DNA from: Verrucomicrobiota bacterium | GTDB lineage: Bacteria > Verrucomicrobiota > Verrucomicrobiia > Opitutales > UBA2995 | Reading direction: 5' to 3' | NCBI GenBank assembly: GCA_027622555.1 | Contig: JAQBYJ010000001.1 | Span: 74,108-138,107, forward strand | Length of the DNA stretch: 64,000 nucleotides | Shown here: positions 1 to 14,123 of the stretch, piece by piece | How the letters are laid out: every line of letters begins with the position of its first letter | How positions within the stretch are numbered: the stretch's first letter is position 1 | The notes under the pieces: model-generated | The model's database searches: none | What the model saw: only the letters and a program-made list of their open reading frames with translations | What the model was told of the DNA's origin: nothing | Translations under genes and position numbers: made by a program

Positions 1-235
1 GAGAAAGTCCTTCCAGCGAAGCCTTGGACAAGTGGCCGATTTGACCAGCAGTCATGTTTTTGGTCTTCTTGCGGATGTAACCGATCTGGACGGCATTGTA
101 GCCATCGGTTTCCTCAGTCTTGACCTGAGTTACCGGACAGGGTCCGGCCTCGAAGACGGTGACAGGAACTAGACAATTTTCGGCGTCATAGACCTGGGTC
201 ATACCAACTTTTTTTGCAATCAGTGTATGTAGCAT
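1..235 (-). CDS. rplC: 50S ribosomal protein L3, N-terminal part (cut by window edge)
   Basis: Ribosomal protein L3 binds 23S rRNA near the peptidyl-transferase centre and starts large-subunit assembly. The reverse strand from the ATG at 235 reads MLHTLIAKKVGMTQVYDAEN, followed by VTVFEAGPCPVTQVKT and the YNAVQIGY block, which is the usual L3 amino terminus. About 78 codons are visible and the rest lies beyond base 1. It follows rpsJ in the same direction after a 94-bp gap, as expected for the start of an S10-type operon fused to the str genes. No Shine-Dalgarno motif is evident before the start. Confidence 0.95.
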   Translation of the reverse strand, partial: MLHTLIAKKVGMTQVYDAENCLVPVTVFEAGPCPVTQVKTEETDGYNAVQIGYIRKKTKNMTAGQIGHLSKASLEGLS

Positions 236-246
236 TTTACTAAGCG

Positions 247-284
247 GTAGGCTGAGCCGAAGCTCACTTTTAAGTAGTCCTACG
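247..284 (-). promoter_or_regulatory. UUCG-capped hairpin in the rpsJ-rplC gap
   Basis: On the minus strand a 5-bp stem (TGAGC/GCTCA) closes a TTCG tetraloop at 253-266. An outer GTAGG/CCTAC pairing at 247-251 and 279-283 can enclose it. It lies just upstream of the rplC start and has no T-run, so it looks more like a leader or mRNA-processing structure than a terminator. Function is inferred only. Confidence 0.35.
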
Positions 285-329
285 TTGAGTTATATGAAAT
301 TAAATTAGTTCGGTGGGTTGATTTAAAAA

Positions 330-638
330 TTAAACGTTAATAGAGATGTCCACCCCAGAAGGGAGGTTCAGTTTCTTCAATTCATCTACCGTTTGAGCAG
401 TTGGCTCAATAATGTCGATCAAGCGCTTGTGCGTACGGATCTCAAATTGCTCCATCGATTTTTTGTTTACGTGAGGAGAGCGGTTCACGGAGAACTTCTC
501 GATGTGAACGGGCAAAGGAACAGGGCCAGAAACTCGGGCTCCGGAGCGCTTTGCAGTCTCCACAATATCCTGGGCGGATGAATCAATTACTCGGTAATCG
601 AAGCCCTTTAGTCTGATACGTATTTTTTGTGTGGACAT
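330..638 (-). CDS. rpsJ: 30S ribosomal protein S10
   Basis: S10 belongs to the 30S head and, as NusE, also pairs with NusB in transcription antitermination. The 102-residue product has the family length and signatures: [20 protein letters not shown] at the start, then [11 protein letters not shown] and the [12 protein letters not shown] segment. It starts 12 bases after the fusA stop, so it is almost certainly cotranscribed with fusA. No clear Shine-Dalgarno sequence precedes the ATG. Confidence 0.98.
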   Translation of the reverse strand: MSTQKIRIRLKGFDYRVIDSSAQDIVETAKRSGARVSGPVPLPVHIEKFSVNRSPHVNKKSMEQFEIRTHKRLIDIIEPTAQTVDELKKLNLPSGVDISINV

Positions 639-650
639 GTTGATTTAAAA

Positions 651-2804
651 TTAAGTGCGAACTGGTTCGCGATAAATAGAATTTGTAAGTGCCTCGAGCA
701 GGCTATTAGGAACTTCCTCGAAATGTGAGGGCTCCATAGAGTAATTGGCTCTTCCTTTGGATAGCGAACGAACGTCCGTAGCATATCCAAACATCGCCTC
801 TAATGGTACCATGGATGTAATAATGCAAGCATTCGTTTTACTTTCCATATTTTGGATGCGACCACGGCGGCGATTCAAGTCTCCCATAACTTCACCCTGA
901 TAATCCTCGGGCGTTGTTACTTCCACTTTCATGATGGGTTCCAAAAGGATAGGTCCAGCATTCTTCATCGCATCTTTAAAGGCAAAGATACCAGCCATTT
1001 TAAAGGCCATTTCAGAAGAATCCACCTCGTGAAAAGAACCATCGACGAGGCGTGCTTTAAAATCAATTACGGGATAAGCAGCAATGACACCATTCCTGGC
1101 GGCTTCAATAATTCCATCCAATGTTGGTTTGATAAATTCTTTGGGAATAGTACCGCCAACCACATCCGAAACTACTTGGATTCCTGCTCCAGGCTTGTTC
1201 GGTTCGATCTTTATAATAGCGTGTCCGTATTGACCACGACCACCCGATTGGCGGATAAACTTACCTTCGCCGGTGGCAGACTTCGACACAGTCTCGCGGT
1301 AGGCTATTTCTGGTTTTCCAGCTCTAGCCTGCACTTTGAATTCGCGGAAAAGCCGGTCGCTAATAATTTCCAGATGAAGCTCGCCCATACCAGCGATAAT
1401 CGTTTGCCCTGTTTCCTCGTTAGAAGAAACGCGGAAGGTAGGATCTTCATCTGACAGACGTCCTAACGCCAGGGACATCTTTTCTTGATCGGCCGTTGTC
1501 TTGGGCTCGATTGACATCGAGATGACGGGCTCGGGAAATGTAGGGGGTTCAAGCGATACGTCCAAGGATTTATCGCAAACGGTATCTCCGGTCCAAACAT
1601 TCTTCACGCCCACAATAGCACAGATATCACCGGAGTATGCCACGTTGATATCCTCGCGATCATCCGCTTTCATAATTAAAAGACGGCTCACGCGTTCCAT
1701 TTTACGGGTGCGCGGATTGAAAACTTGAGAACCCTTGGCTAGCTTACCTGAGTAAACACGACAGAAAACCAGTTTACCAACAAATGGATCTGTCCAGAGT
1801 TTGAATACCAGGCCGACAAACTTTCCATTATCATTAGGACCTACTTCGACGGCTTCTTCCGAGGAGTTGTGTCCGACCATGGGAGGGAGATCGAGCGGTG
1901 AAGGCAGGTAATTAATAACCGCATCTAAAAGTCGTTGGACCCCTTTGTTTTTAAAGGCAGATCCCGGGATAACCCCCATAAAGTTGATGGTGGTTGTCGC
2001 TTTTCTTATGGCGATCTTAATTTCCGATTCGGACAGCTCGGTGCCGTTTAAATATTTCTCTGCGACCACATCGTCGAAATCAGATAGCGCCTCCAACAAT
2101 GCTTCGCGATAACTTTCAGCTTGCTGCTTCAAATCCGCCGGGATTTCACGAACGTCGAAACTCACTCCTAGAGAATCGGATTCATCAAAGTAGATGGCGT
2201 TCATCGACACCAAATCGATCATTCCTACAAAATTCTCTTCTGCACCAATGGGAAGGTAAAGAGCATGGGCATTTGCACCAAGCTTTGTGCGCATTTCTTC
2301 AATTACGCTAAAAAAGTCTGCTCCGGTTCGGTCCATCTTGTTGACGAACGCGATTCGAGGAACCGCATATTTATCAGCTTGGCGCCACACAGTCTCCGAT
2401 TGAGGTTGAACCCCTCCAACGGCACAAAATACGGCAATTGCGCCATCCAGAACTCGGAGAGAACGCTCCACTTCAGCAGTAAAGTCAACATGCCCGGGAG
2501 TATCGATGATATTAATTCTATGCTCCAATTCAGAATAGGGACCGCTCTTGGCAGACCACACGCAAGAGATTGCAGCAGAGGTTATGGTAATACCACGCTC
2601 GCGCTCTTGCACCATCCAGTCAGTAACAGCCGTGCCTTCGTGAACTTCACCGATCTTATGAACGACTCCGGTATAATATAGTATGCGTTCGGTAGTAGTA
2701 GTTTTACCGGCGTCAATATGGGCAGCTATGCCAATGTTCCGCGTACGCTCCAATGGGTATTCGCGTTCGGGCGAATTCAAAGAAGATATGTCGGAATACC
2801 CCAT
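651..2804 (-). CDS. fusA: Translation elongation factor G
   Basis: EF-G is the GTPase that drives ribosomal translocation and, with RRF, ribosome recycling. In the 717-residue product the G1 loop AHIDAGKTT is at 28-36, the G3 DTPGH at 101-105 and the G4 NKMD at 155-158. The C-terminal EF-G domains IV and V follow, including the GRGQYGH segment. Length is slightly above the usual 690-700. An AAGGA motif lies six bases before the ATG, one of the few recognisable ribosome sites in this cluster. It sits between rpsG (10 bp upstream) and rpsJ in str-operon order. Confidence 0.98.
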   Translation of the reverse strand: MGYSDISSLNSPEREYPLERTRNIGIAAHIDAGKTTTTERILYYTGVVHKIGEVHEGTAVTDWMVQERERGITITSAAISCVWSAKSGPYSELEHRINIIDTPGHVDFTAEVERSLRVLDGAIAVFCAVGGVQPQSETVWRQADKYAVPRIAFVNKMDRTGADFFSVIEEMRTKLGANAHALYLPIGAEENFVGMIDLVSMNAIYFDESDSLGVSFDVREIPADLKQQAESYREALLEALSDFDDVVAEKYLNGTELSESEIKIAIRKATTTINFMGVIPGSAFKNKGVQRLLDAVINYLPSPLDLPPMVGHNSSEEAVEVGPNDNGKFVGLVFKLWTDPFVGKLVFCRVYSGKLAKGSQVFNPRTRKMERVSRLLIMKADDREDINVAYSGDICAIVGVKNVWTGDTVCDKSLDVSLEPPTFPEPVISMSIEPKTTADQEKMSLALGRLSDEDPTFRVSSNEETGQTIIAGMGELHLEIISDRLFREFKVQARAGKPEIAYRETVSKSATGEGKFIRQSGGRGQYGHAIIKIEPNKPGAGIQVVSDVVGGTIPKEFIKPTLDGIIEAARNGVIAAYPVIDFKARLVDGSFHEVDSSEMAFKMAGIFAFKDAMKNAGPILLEPIMKVEVTTPEDYQGEVMGDLNRRRGRIQNMESKTNACIITSMVPLEAMFGYATDVRSLSKGRANYSMEPSHFEEVPNSLLEALTNSIYREPVRT

Positions 2805-2813
2805 AGCGAATCC

Positions 2814-3287
2814 TTACCAACGAAGGTGCGCGAACGCACGATTGGCTTGCGCCATACGGTGGGTGTCTTCGCGTTTCTTAACAACAACTCCTGTGCTGTT
2901 ATAGGCATCGACGATTTCAAGAGCAAGAGCTTCCGTTAGAGGAATTCCACGACGGTTCTGTGCGGCTGAGATCAACCAGCGGAAGGCTAGGCTTTGCTGA
3001 CGCTCAAAAGATATTTCTACTGGTACTTGATAAGTAGCACCACCCACACGACGGCTTTTAACTTCAAGACGTGGGCGGATATTTTCCAAAGCTCCCAAAA
3101 TAAGATCAACTGGATCACCCTTCTCAAGCTTTTCTGCTACGAGTTCAAAGGCTCCATAGACAATCTTTTGCGCAATGGATTTCTTTCCACAACGCATGAC
3201 CATATTAGTAAGATTACTAACTAAAGTACTGTTGTAACGAGGATCGGGTGTTGGAACCCGTTTTACTGCTCTACGACGACGAGACAT
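2814..3287 (-). CDS. rpsG: 30S ribosomal protein S7
   Basis: S7 is the primary assembly protein of the 30S head and contacts E-site tRNA and mRNA. The 157-residue product begins MSRRRRAVKRVPTPDPRYNS and contains the conserved VKSRRVGGATYQVP and RRGIPLTEALALEIVDAYN-type C-terminal helices. Its length is normal. It lies 8 bases downstream of rpsL and 9 bases upstream of fusA, the standard str order. Confidence 0.98.
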   Translation of the reverse strand: MSRRRRAVKRVPTPDPRYNSTLVSNLTNMVMRCGKKSIAQKIVYGAFELVAEKLEKGDPVDLILGALENIRPRLEVKSRRVGGATYQVPVEISFERQQSLAFRWLISAAQNRRGIPLTEALALEIVDAYNSTGVVVKKREDTHRMAQANRAFAHLRW

Positions 3288-3295
3288 AATTCAAA

Positions 3296-3673
3296 TTAAG
3301 ATTTTTTTGGGCGTTTTACTCCGTATTTTGAACGACTACGGCGACGTTTATCGACGGCCAAGCAGTCAAGGGTACCTCGAACGATGTGATAACGCACTCC
3401 CGGTAAATCTTTTACCCGACCACCGCGTACCAACACAATACTGTGCTCCTGAAGATTGTGTCCTTCATCAGGAATATAGGCAATGACTTCGATGCCATTG
3501 GTTAGACGAACCTTCGCAACTTTGCGGATGGCTGAGTTCGGTTTTTTCGGCGTACGAGTCATTACCTGGATACAAACTCCACGACGAAATGGGTTCGAAT
3601 CTAGTGCTGGCGATTTGGATTTCGCCTTAATGATATTCCGGCCTTTGCGGACTAACTGGTTAATGGTGGGCAT
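3296..3673 (-). CDS. rpsL: 30S ribosomal protein S12
   Basis: S12 sits at the decoding centre and affects tRNA selection accuracy. The 125-residue product shows the invariant [11 protein letters not shown] block at 41-51, with the lysine that streptomycin-resistance mutations usually change still wild type. The [15 protein letters not shown] loop follows and the C-terminus is basic. It is the first gene after the rpoC terminator, so it probably begins the str transcription unit. There is no Shine-Dalgarno motif before the ATG. Confidence 0.98.
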   Translation of the reverse strand: MPTINQLVRKGRNIIKAKSKSPALDSNPFRRGVCIQVMTRTPKKPNSAIRKVAKVRLTNGIEVIAYIPDEGHNLQEHSIVLVRGGRVKDLPGVRYHIVRGTLDCLAVDKRRRSRSKYGVKRPKKS

Positions 3674-3706
3674 TTCGTATCGTACAAATTTTGGGAAAAG
3701 AGGTGG

Positions 3707-3734
3707 AAAGTATCACCCCATAGTTGTTAATCAA
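3707..3734 (-). promoter_or_regulatory. Possible sigma-70 promoter for the str genes
   Basis: On the minus strand TTGATT (3734-3729) and TACTTT (3712-3707) are separated by 16 bases, within the 172-base interval between the rpoC terminator and rpsL. The -35 box is good but the -10 box is poor, so this is only a candidate. Its position would give a leader of about 25-30 bases before the rpsL ATG. Confidence 0.25.
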
Positions 3735-3846
3735 GTATTAAATTGGTCTTTTCAGAATCGAATTTGGAATCATCGAAAACAGATGATTTCGAGTGTTTAT
3801 CAGGCTTCGCGAGTGAATGAGATATGACGGTTTTTTGCTTTAAAAG

Positions 3847-3885
3847 CGATTGAGGCAGACCCGCTTAATGGGTCTGCCCCAATCG
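3847..3885 (-). terminator. Stem-loop downstream of rpoC
   Basis: CGATTG (3847-3852) pairs with CAATCG (3880-3885), and GGCAGACCC (3854-3862) pairs with GGGTCTGCC (3870-3878). One A/C mismatch separates the two stems and the loop is seven bases. On the minus strand the stem is followed by CTTTTAAAG, a short T-run. It lies 24-62 bases past the rpoC stop and separates the rpoBC unit from rpsL. Confidence 0.65.
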
Positions 3886-3908
3886 ATAGAAATAGTTAGG
3901 GAAACACT

Positions 3909-8021
<4,113 letters not shown>

Positions 8022-8042
8022 TTTTTCGAAGTGGAGTAAAAG

Positions 8043-11000
8043 TTAAAGTCCTGCTTTGGCTTGATTTTCAAGGCGTATATCCAAGCAGAGGCTTTGCATC
8101 TCCTTGATTAATACATTGAACGATTGCGGTGTTCCCGCGCTGAGTGAGTTGTCACCCTTTACCAGATTTTCGTAAATCTTGGTTCGGCCTTGAACGTCAT
8201 CAGACTTGACCGTCAGTAACTCTTGTAAGGTATAGGCGGCACCATATGCCTCGAGTGCCCATACTTCCATCTCACCAAAACGCTGACCACCATACTGGGC
8301 TTTACCACCCAAAGGCTGTTGTGTGATGAGTGAGTAAGGACCAACCGCACGAGCATGAATCTTACTGGCGACAAGGTGGTTGAGTTTCATCATATAGATG
8401 TGACCAACTACCACTTCCTGGTCGAGCGGTTCACCCGTACGGCCATTAAAGAGTTGGCTTTTACCATGCTCGGGAATCCCAGCTTTTCGACAGTAATCCC
8501 GGATACCTTCTTCATCGATACCGTCAAAGACCGGAGTAGCAATCGTGATACCTAGCTTATGACAAGCGTAACCCAAATGGGTTTCCAACACCTGTCCTAC
8601 GTTCATTCGCGAAGGAACACCTAGAGGATTCAAACAAATCTCAATGGGGGTTCCATCTGCAAGAAACGGCATGTCCTCCTCAGGAACGATCTTCGCGACA
8701 ACCCCTTTATTTCCGTGGCGGCCGGCCATCTTATCACCCACTTGAAGCTTACGCTTGGTGGCGATATAAACCTTAACATGTTTGATCACTCCTGACTCTA
8801 CTTCAGTTCCTGATTCAATGGTAGCGATCTTGCGTTCGCGTTCTTCTTCAAGCTCATCAAACTTCGCCTGAAAGGAACTGATGATCTCCATGATTTTGAT
8901 GCGAACGGGAGAAGGATCAATTTCAACGTACTTGGCAACCGACGCGAGGCGACGAAGCAGGGTCTTTGTGATCTTCCGATTGGCCGGGATGATGATTTCA
9001 TTCGTCTCACCGTTAACTACATCCAGAGGAATTTTTTCACCAAGAAGAATGTTGGAAAGGGCCTCGGTGAGGCTCTCTTTCAACTTGTCAGCTTCATTCC
9101 GGTATTCTTCGTTTATCTGTTTGGTTTGGCGACGGCGATCTGAAGGACTAAGTTTCTCCTGGTCTCCATCAATACGAGTCGACACTTTCACATCCATTAC
9201 AATACCGGTAACACCGGAAGGAACGACGAGAGATGTGTCTTTTACGTCAGCAGCCTTTTCACCGAAAATGGCTCGGAGCAGTTTTTCTTCAGGAGCAAGT
9301 TCCGTTTCGCTTTTCGGAGTAATCTTTCCTACAAGAATGTCCCCGGACTTAACTTCAGCACCTACGCGGATAACGCCATCATGGTTCAAGTTTTTCAAAG
9401 CCTGTTCACCTACGTTAGGGATATCACGAGTTATTTCTTCAGGGCCAAGCTTGGTGTCGCGAGCAGTTACTTCTTTTTCTTCAATGTGAATCGAAGTGAA
9501 AATATCTTCTTTCAGGACTTTTTCACTGATCAGAATCGCATCCTCAAAGTTGTAACCATGCCAGGGCATGAAAGCGACCAGAACATTACGACCCAGGGCC
9601 AGCTCGCCATTATCGGTGCAAGCGCCATCGGCGATCACATCACCTGTTTTGAGCTTTTGACCTTTTTTAACGATGGGCTTTTGATTGAAACAAGTTCCCG
9701 CGTTCGAACGCATGAATTTGCGCAATTCGTAAACATTGAGTCCTTTCTTCGGATCGCTGACCGGACTGCGTGAGAACTTGATAGGTAATTCGCCATCAAG
9801 TGTTGTAATCACGCGGCGAGAATCAACTGAAGCTACGATGCCATCGTGCTCAGCGAGACCTACGGTTTTGGAATCCTGTGCAACCTTGGCTTCAATTCCA
9901 GTTCCCACGTATGGAGCTTGGGTCCGAAGAAGAGGGACACCTTGGCGTTGCATGTTCGAACCCATCAATGCGCGATTGGCATCATCGTGTTCGAGGAAAG
10001 GAATAAGCCCGGCAGCGACAGACACCAACTGTTTTGGTGAAACATCCATATAATGAATCGACTCAGGGGCTGCCTCAAAGAAATTATCTCCCTGACGAGC
10101 GGTAACGGCCTCAGTAAAGTTGCCTTTGGCATCTATCACAGAATTAGCCTGCGCGATGATTAGTCCTTCTTCTTCGTCGGCGGTGACATAACGGACATCA
10201 TCCGTCACTTTGCCGTTTTTAACGACGCGGTAAGGAGTTTCGATAAATCCAAACTCATTAATCCGTGAGAAGATACTCAGCGAATTGATTAGACCAATAT
10301 TGGGTCCTTCAGGAGTCTCAATCGGACAGATTCGACCATAATGAGAAGGGTGCACGTCACGTACTTCGAAACCGGCACGCTCACGATTCAACCCCCCAGG
10401 TCCTAAGGCACTCAAACGGCGCTTGTGGGTTATCTCAGCCAATGGATTAATTTGGTCCATGAATTGAGAGAGCTGGCTTCGAGCAAAGAAATCGCGGATA
10501 ACTGTGCTGAGTGCTTTCGGGTTGATCAACTTTTGTGGAGTGATCGAATCGACGCTTTGATCATAAAGAGTCATGCGCTCACGTACGAGGCGCTCGGTGC
10601 GGGCTAACCCAATACGACATTGGTTGGCCAAAAGCTCACCGACCGTACGAACGCGGCGACTACCTAAATGATCAATGTCATCAACAACGCCTTCGCCTCT
10701 TTTGAGTCTGATCAAGTAACGGGTTGCTTCGACGATATCCTCAACCATGACGATTCGCATTTCAAGATCGGTGCCGAGGGACAGTTTTTGGTTGATCTTG
10801 TAACGACCAACACGACCCAAATCATAACGTTTTGGATCTTGGAACAGGCGCTTCAACAGCGCTTTGGCATTTGAGGTCGTGGGTGGCTCACCAGGGCGAA
10901 GACGCTTATAGATTTCCTTAAGCGCTTCTTCTTCATTGCGCGTCGGGTCTTTCTTTATGGCACGTACGATTGCACCTTCATCTACCGAAGTATCGATGAC

Positions 11001-11813
11001 GTGAATGTCTGAAACTTCAGATTCGTGAAACTGACGAATGATACTTTTGGTAAGTGGCTCGAATGCACGCGCAAGAACTACTCCCTGGTTAGCATCGATA
11101 ATATCTTCAACCAAGGTATAGTGACTGACGCTATCCAGTTTGAGTGCTGCATCCAGGTCCAAATCCTGAATCTTATAAAATAGGTCCAGGATATCAACAT
11201 CGGAACCATAGCCCATGGCTCTCAGTAAGGTGGTAATAAGGAATTTACGACGACGACGACGACGGTCCAGAAAAACGTAAAGTAAGTCGTTGTTGTCAAA
11301 TTGGACTTCCAACCAGGTTCCGCGATCGGGAATGATACGAAACGAATGAAGTAGTTTGCCGCTCGTGTGAGGAGCGGTTTCAAATGCGATACCCGGTGAG
11401 CGGTGAAGTTGACTTACAACGACACGTTCAGCTCCATTGATGATGAAGGAACCTCTCTCGGTAATGTGTGGAATTTCTCCCATGTAGATCTCTTCATCCT
11501 TGATCTGCTCCTCTTCCCGGAGGCGAAGTTTGACGTAGAGAGAAATGGAATATGTTACACCTTCACGAATACATTCCATCTCGGTATATTTCGGACCTAC
11601 AATATTGTAGGATACGTATTCCAACATCGACTTGCCGTCATAACTCTCAATCGGAAAGATTTCTTGGAAGACAGCTTCCAGCCCTGTAGGCTTGCGCTTG
11701 GATGGCGAACAGTCCTGCTGGGTGTATTCCTTGAAGGAATCGATTTGGTTCTGGATGAGGTTCGGGGCGGAAATAACCTCCTGAAGTTTTCCGAAGTTTA
11801 TGCGATCAGACAT
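8043..11813 (-). CDS. rpoB: RNA polymerase subunit beta
   Basis: Beta subunit of RNA polymerase. The 1256-residue product contains the rifampicin-region sequence [20 protein letters not shown], followed by [25 protein letters not shown] and the C-terminal [20 protein letters not shown] clamp segment. A run of six arginines ([11 protein letters not shown]) replaces the usual three to four basic residues of the DRRRK motif and is encoded by tandem CGT codons. The gene is preceded by an attenuator-like hairpin after rplL, which may set the RNA polymerase to ribosomal protein ratio. Confidence 0.99.
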   Translation of the reverse strand: MSDRINFGKLQEVISAPNLIQNQIDSFKEYTQQDCSPSKRKPTGLEAVFQEIFPIESYDGKSMLEYVSYNIVGPKYTEMECIREGVTYSISLYVKLRLREEEQIKDEEIYMGEIPHITERGSFIINGAERVVVSQLHRSPGIAFETAPHTSGKLLHSFRIIPDRGTWLEVQFDNNDLLYVFLDRRRRRRKFLITTLLRAMGYGSDVDILDLFYKIQDLDLDAALKLDSVSHYTLVEDIIDANQGVVLARAFEPLTKSIIRQFHESEVSDIHVIDTSVDEGAIVRAIKKDPTRNEEEALKEIYKRLRPGEPPTTSNAKALLKRLFQDPKRYDLGRVGRYKINQKLSLGTDLEMRIVMVEDIVEATRYLIRLKRGEGVVDDIDHLGSRRVRTVGELLANQCRIGLARTERLVRERMTLYDQSVDSITPQKLINPKALSTVIRDFFARSQLSQFMDQINPLAEITHKRRLSALGPGGLNRERAGFEVRDVHPSHYGRICPIETPEGPNIGLINSLSIFSRINEFGFIETPYRVVKNGKVTDDVRYVTADEEEGLIIAQANSVIDAKGNFTEAVTARQGDNFFEAAPESIHYMDVSPKQLVSVAAGLIPFLEHDDANRALMGSNMQRQGVPLLRTQAPYVGTGIEAKVAQDSKTVGLAEHDGIVASVDSRRVITTLDGELPIKFSRSPVSDPKKGLNVYELRKFMRSNAGTCFNQKPIVKKGQKLKTGDVIADGACTDNGELALGRNVLVAFMPWHGYNFEDAILISEKVLKEDIFTSIHIEEKEVTARDTKLGPEEITRDIPNVGEQALKNLNHDGVIRVGAEVKSGDILVGKITPKSETELAPEEKLLRAIFGEKAADVKDTSLVVPSGVTGIVMDVKVSTRIDGDQEKLSPSDRRRQTKQINEEYRNEADKLKESLTEALSNILLGEKIPLDVVNGETNEIIIPANRKITKTLLRRLASVAKYVEIDPSPVRIKIMEIISSFQAKFDELEEERERKIATIESGTEVESGVIKHVKVYIATKRKLQVGDKMAGRHGNKGVVAKIVPEEDMPFLADGTPIEICLNPLGVPSRMNVGQVLETHLGYACHKLGITIATPVFDGIDEEGIRDYCRKAGIPEHGKSQLFNGRTGEPLDQEVVVGHIYMMKLNHLVASKIHARAVGPYSLITQQPLGGKAQYGGQRFGEMEVWALEAYGAAYTLQELLTVKSDDVQGRTKIYENLVKGDNSLSAGTPQSFNVLIKEMQSLCLDIRLENQAKAGL

Positions 11814-11880
11814 TTTAAAACCGGGATGGCGATGAATTTGTAATTGGAAACAGCCCTTTGGGGGCAGAATTTAAGCAGAA

Positions 11881-11924
11881 AGAGACGGCAGACTTGGCTC
11901 TTCGGCCAAGTCTGATCCGTCTCT
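11881..11924 (-). terminator. Attenuator-like hairpin between rplL and rpoB
   Basis: AGAGACGG (11881-11888) pairs with CCGTCTCT (11917-11924), and CAGACTTGGC (11889-11898) pairs with GCCAAGTCTG (11905-11914). The loop is six bases and there is a two-base bulge. On the minus strand the stem is followed by TTCTGCTTAA, a weak T-rich tail. An 18-bp stem here matches the place where many bacteria partly terminate transcription between L7/L12 and rpoB. Partial termination is inferred from position and the imperfect tail. Confidence 0.7.
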
Positions 11925-11952
11925 GGAAAGAAGTTTATTCAGGTAAATCAGA

Positions 11953-12333
11953 TTATTTGATTTCGACTTTGGCGCCTACAGCTTCGAGCTTCTTTTTAAC
12001 TTCGTCAGCTTCGTCCTTGGAAACACCTTCCTTGACAGGTTTCGGAGCACCTTCAACGAGGTCTTTGGCTTCTTTAAGGCCAAGTCCTGTGATTGCACGG
12101 ACTTCCTTAATAGACGCAATTTTGTTTTCCCCAGCAGCAGCGAAGATTACAGTAAACTCGGTTTGTTCCTCGGCAGCTTCAGCGGCCGCAGCAGCAGGCG
12201 CCGCAGCAACAGCTACAGGAGCAGCAGCACTGACGCCCCATTTTTCTTCGAGGTCCTTTACGAGGGCTGCGATATCGATTACAGACTGGCCGGAAAGCCA
12301 ATTGATTACTTGTTCTTTTGTTATGTCAGACAT
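11953..12333 (-). CDS. rplL: 50S ribosomal protein L7/L12
   Basis: L7/L12 forms the multicopy ribosomal stalk that recruits translational GTPases. The 126-residue product has the N-terminal dimerisation domain ([20 protein letters not shown]), an alanine-rich hinge around residues 36-56, and the conserved C-terminal [20 protein letters not shown] fold. It ends VEIK. A good AAGGAG ribosome site lies six bases before the start, unlike its neighbours, which fits the need for extra copies of this protein. It lies 127 bases after rplJ. Confidence 0.98.
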   Translation of the reverse strand: MSDITKEQVINWLSGQSVIDIAALVKDLEEKWGVSAAAPVAVAAAPAAAAAEAAEEQTEFTVIFAAAGENKIASIKEVRAITGLGLKEAKDLVEGAPKPVKEGVSKDEADEVKKKLEAVGAKVEIK

Positions 12334-12339
12334 ATGTAA

Positions 12340-12345
12340 CTCCTT
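12340..12345 (-). promoter_or_regulatory. Strong Shine-Dalgarno site of rplL
   Basis: Minus-strand AAGGAG ends six bases before the rplL ATG. Most genes in this ribosomal cluster, including tuf, rpoB, rplK, rplA, rplJ, rpsL, rpsG and rpsJ, show no such motif. The site both supports the start chosen and stands out. Confidence 0.8.
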
Positions 12346-12460
12346 GTTGACTAGTGTTTCTGTTAGAAACGTTTAAGAGATATCTCCTAATCAACTGTTT
12401 GAATTAATGGTGGTTTAGTTATCCGGATAGAATCCGAAATTGTTTAAATAATGGTTTCCC

Positions 12461-12967
12461 TTATTTGTCAGCGTAAGCTTTCAAAACGTTGACCACACTG
12501 GTCGGAACGGCGTTGAGCACAGAAACCATTTGTGTGGCGGGCGTATTGAGTAATCCAAGAAGCTGCGCCTTGAGCACTTCAATAGTAGGCAGGTCAGCCA
12601 GAATATTCACGTCGCCTTCGGTTAGCGTCTGGTCACCGAGAACACCTACCTTAACTTCGTTTTTATTTTTGGATTTGCAAAATGTTCTTAAGGCTTTGGC
12701 AACTCCGGAAGGATCGTTCCCACCAACTACGATAGCGGTAGGTCCAGCCAACCAGTCAGCCAGATCCGGCATATTGCGGCCTTTGGTCGCAACGTTGAGG
12801 ATGCTGTTTTTGACCACATGGAATTCCGCACCTTGCTCAGTAAGCTTGCCGCGCAATTCTTCGGTTTCTTCAACTGTGATCCGCTCAAAATTTGTCAGAA
12901 AAACGTAATCAGACTTGCTGAGGTGTGTTACAACTTCGTCTACAAGATATTTTTTTTCAGTTCTCAT
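12461..12967 (-). CDS. rplJ: 50S ribosomal protein L10
   Basis: L10 anchors the L7/L12 dimers to the 50S subunit. The 168-residue product has the family layout: a MRTEKKYLVDEVVTHLSKSD start, the LRGKLTEQGAEFHVVKNSIL segment, and a C-terminal helical tail that binds L12. It starts only 11 bases after the rplA stop, so the long L10 leader known from enterobacteria cannot lie directly before it here. No Shine-Dalgarno motif is visible. Confidence 0.97.
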   Translation of the reverse strand: MRTEKKYLVDEVVTHLSKSDYVFLTNFERITVEETEELRGKLTEQGAEFHVVKNSILNVATKGRNMPDLADWLAGPTAIVVGGNDPSGVAKALRTFCKSKNKNEVKVGVLGDQTLTEGDVNILADLPTIEVLKAQLLGLLNTPATQMVSVLNAVPTSVVNVLKAYADK

Positions 12968-12978
12968 ATCAGTTTCTA

Positions 12979-13671
12979 CTATAACTCAATGTATTTTGCG
13001 GTATCGACTGATATTCCAGGACTCATGGTCGAGCAAACGGATACACTTAAAATGAATTTACCACGAAAGCCTGTTGGGCGAGCCTTCGCAACGGTTTTAA
13101 TAACGGTTTCGATATTCTCTTTGATCTTGTCCGAATCAAATGAACGCTTGCCTACAGGAACACCCATATTGGCGGTTTTGTCCATCTTGTATTCTACACG
13201 ACCGGCCTTCACTTCATTAATCGCCTTTGCGACATCGTCCGTTACGGTGCCAGATTTTGGATTCGGCATCAGACCTCTTGGACCAAGAACACGAGCAATA
13301 GAACGAACTTCCTTCATCGCTGCTGGAGTGGATACCGCAACATCGAAGTCCATCCAACCACCCTGTACCTTGGCGATCAGGTCCGCCAGTCCCGCAAAAT
13401 CAGCACCTGCATCAAGTGCTGCTTGCTCATCTTCTGTAAAAACAGCAACGACGACTTTTTTACCGCTGCCATTAGGCAAAGAAACGGTGCCACGAATCAT
13501 TTGATCACTTTGGCGGGGATCAACCCCAAGCCTGAATGACAGTTCGACGGTTTCGTCAAATTTTGCGGGAGGAAATCCCTGTAAGATTGTAATAGCTTCG
13601 TCGAGATCGTAGTCTTTAAGAGTATCTACCGATTCGGAAGCTTGAGTATAGCGTTTGCTCTGAATTGCCAT
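12979..13671 (-). CDS. rplA: 50S ribosomal protein L1
   Basis: L1 forms the mobile stalk at the ribosomal E site. The 230-residue product shows FDETVELSFRLGVDPRQSDQ, then the RGTVSLPNGSGK and LGPRGLMPNPKSGTVT signatures. The length is normal. It lies between rplK (20 bp upstream) and rplJ in the canonical L11-L1-L10-L12 order. In other bacteria L1 represses its own mRNA, but no matching target structure was identified here. Confidence 0.98.
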   Translation of the reverse strand: MAIQSKRYTQASESVDTLKDYDLDEAITILQGFPPAKFDETVELSFRLGVDPRQSDQMIRGTVSLPNGSGKKVVVAVFTEDEQAALDAGADFAGLADLIAKVQGGWMDFDVAVSTPAAMKEVRSIARVLGPRGLMPNPKSGTVTDDVAKAINEVKAGRVEYKMDKTANMGVPVGKRSFDSDKIKENIETVIKTVAKARPTGFRGKFILSVSVCSTMSPGISVDTAKYIEL

Positions 13672-13691
13672 GGTTGCGCTTCTAATTAAAA

Positions 13692-14117
13692 TTATCCTTC
13701 AACTTCAATTCCCATACTACGAGCAGTCCCAGCTATTATCTTGATAGCGGCCTCGTCGTCATTGGCATTTAAGTCGTTCTTTTTAGTTTTAACGATTTCG
13801 AGAATTTGAGCACGGGTTACCTTGCCCACCTTTTCACGATTTGGCACCCCTGAACCTTTTGCCAGTCCAGCAGCCTTCTTCAAAAGAACAGCAGCTGGAG
13901 GAGACTTAAGTATGAAGGTGAAAGACCGGTCAGCGTATACTGTGATCACAACCGGGAAAATAGTTCCGGCCTGATCTTTGGTCTTTGCATTAAACTCTTT
14001 ACAAAACCCCATAATGTTAACCCCAGCAGCACCTAAAGCAGGTCCAACTGGAGGTGCGGGATTAGCCGCACCGGCAGGGAGTTGTAAACGTATAGTTCCT
14101 GTTACTTTCTTAGCCAT
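13692..14117 (-). CDS. rplK: 50S ribosomal protein L11
   Basis: L11 binds the GTPase-associated centre of 23S rRNA. The 141-residue product has the standard length and carries [20 protein letters not shown] near the start, with [14 protein letters not shown] after it, and a C-terminal rRNA-binding domain ending in [12 protein letters not shown]. It starts six bases after the nusG stop, so the genes are cotranscribed. Confidence 0.98.
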   Translation of the reverse strand: MAKKVTGTIRLQLPAGAANPAPPVGPALGAAGVNIMGFCKEFNAKTKDQAGTIFPVVITVYADRSFTFILKSPPAAVLLKKAAGLAKGSGVPNREKVGKVTRAQILEIVKTKKNDLNANDDEAAIKIIAGTARSMGIEVEG

Positions 14118-14123
14118 TTAGCT

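Noticed and set aside
11245-11270. CGA/CGT microsatellite
   Set aside because: It lies inside rpoB and encodes the arginine cluster of the normal DRRRK region; it is coding, not an independent repeat.
12170-12240. Repetitive GCA tract
   Set aside because: It is the alanine-rich hinge of L7/L12, a standard feature.
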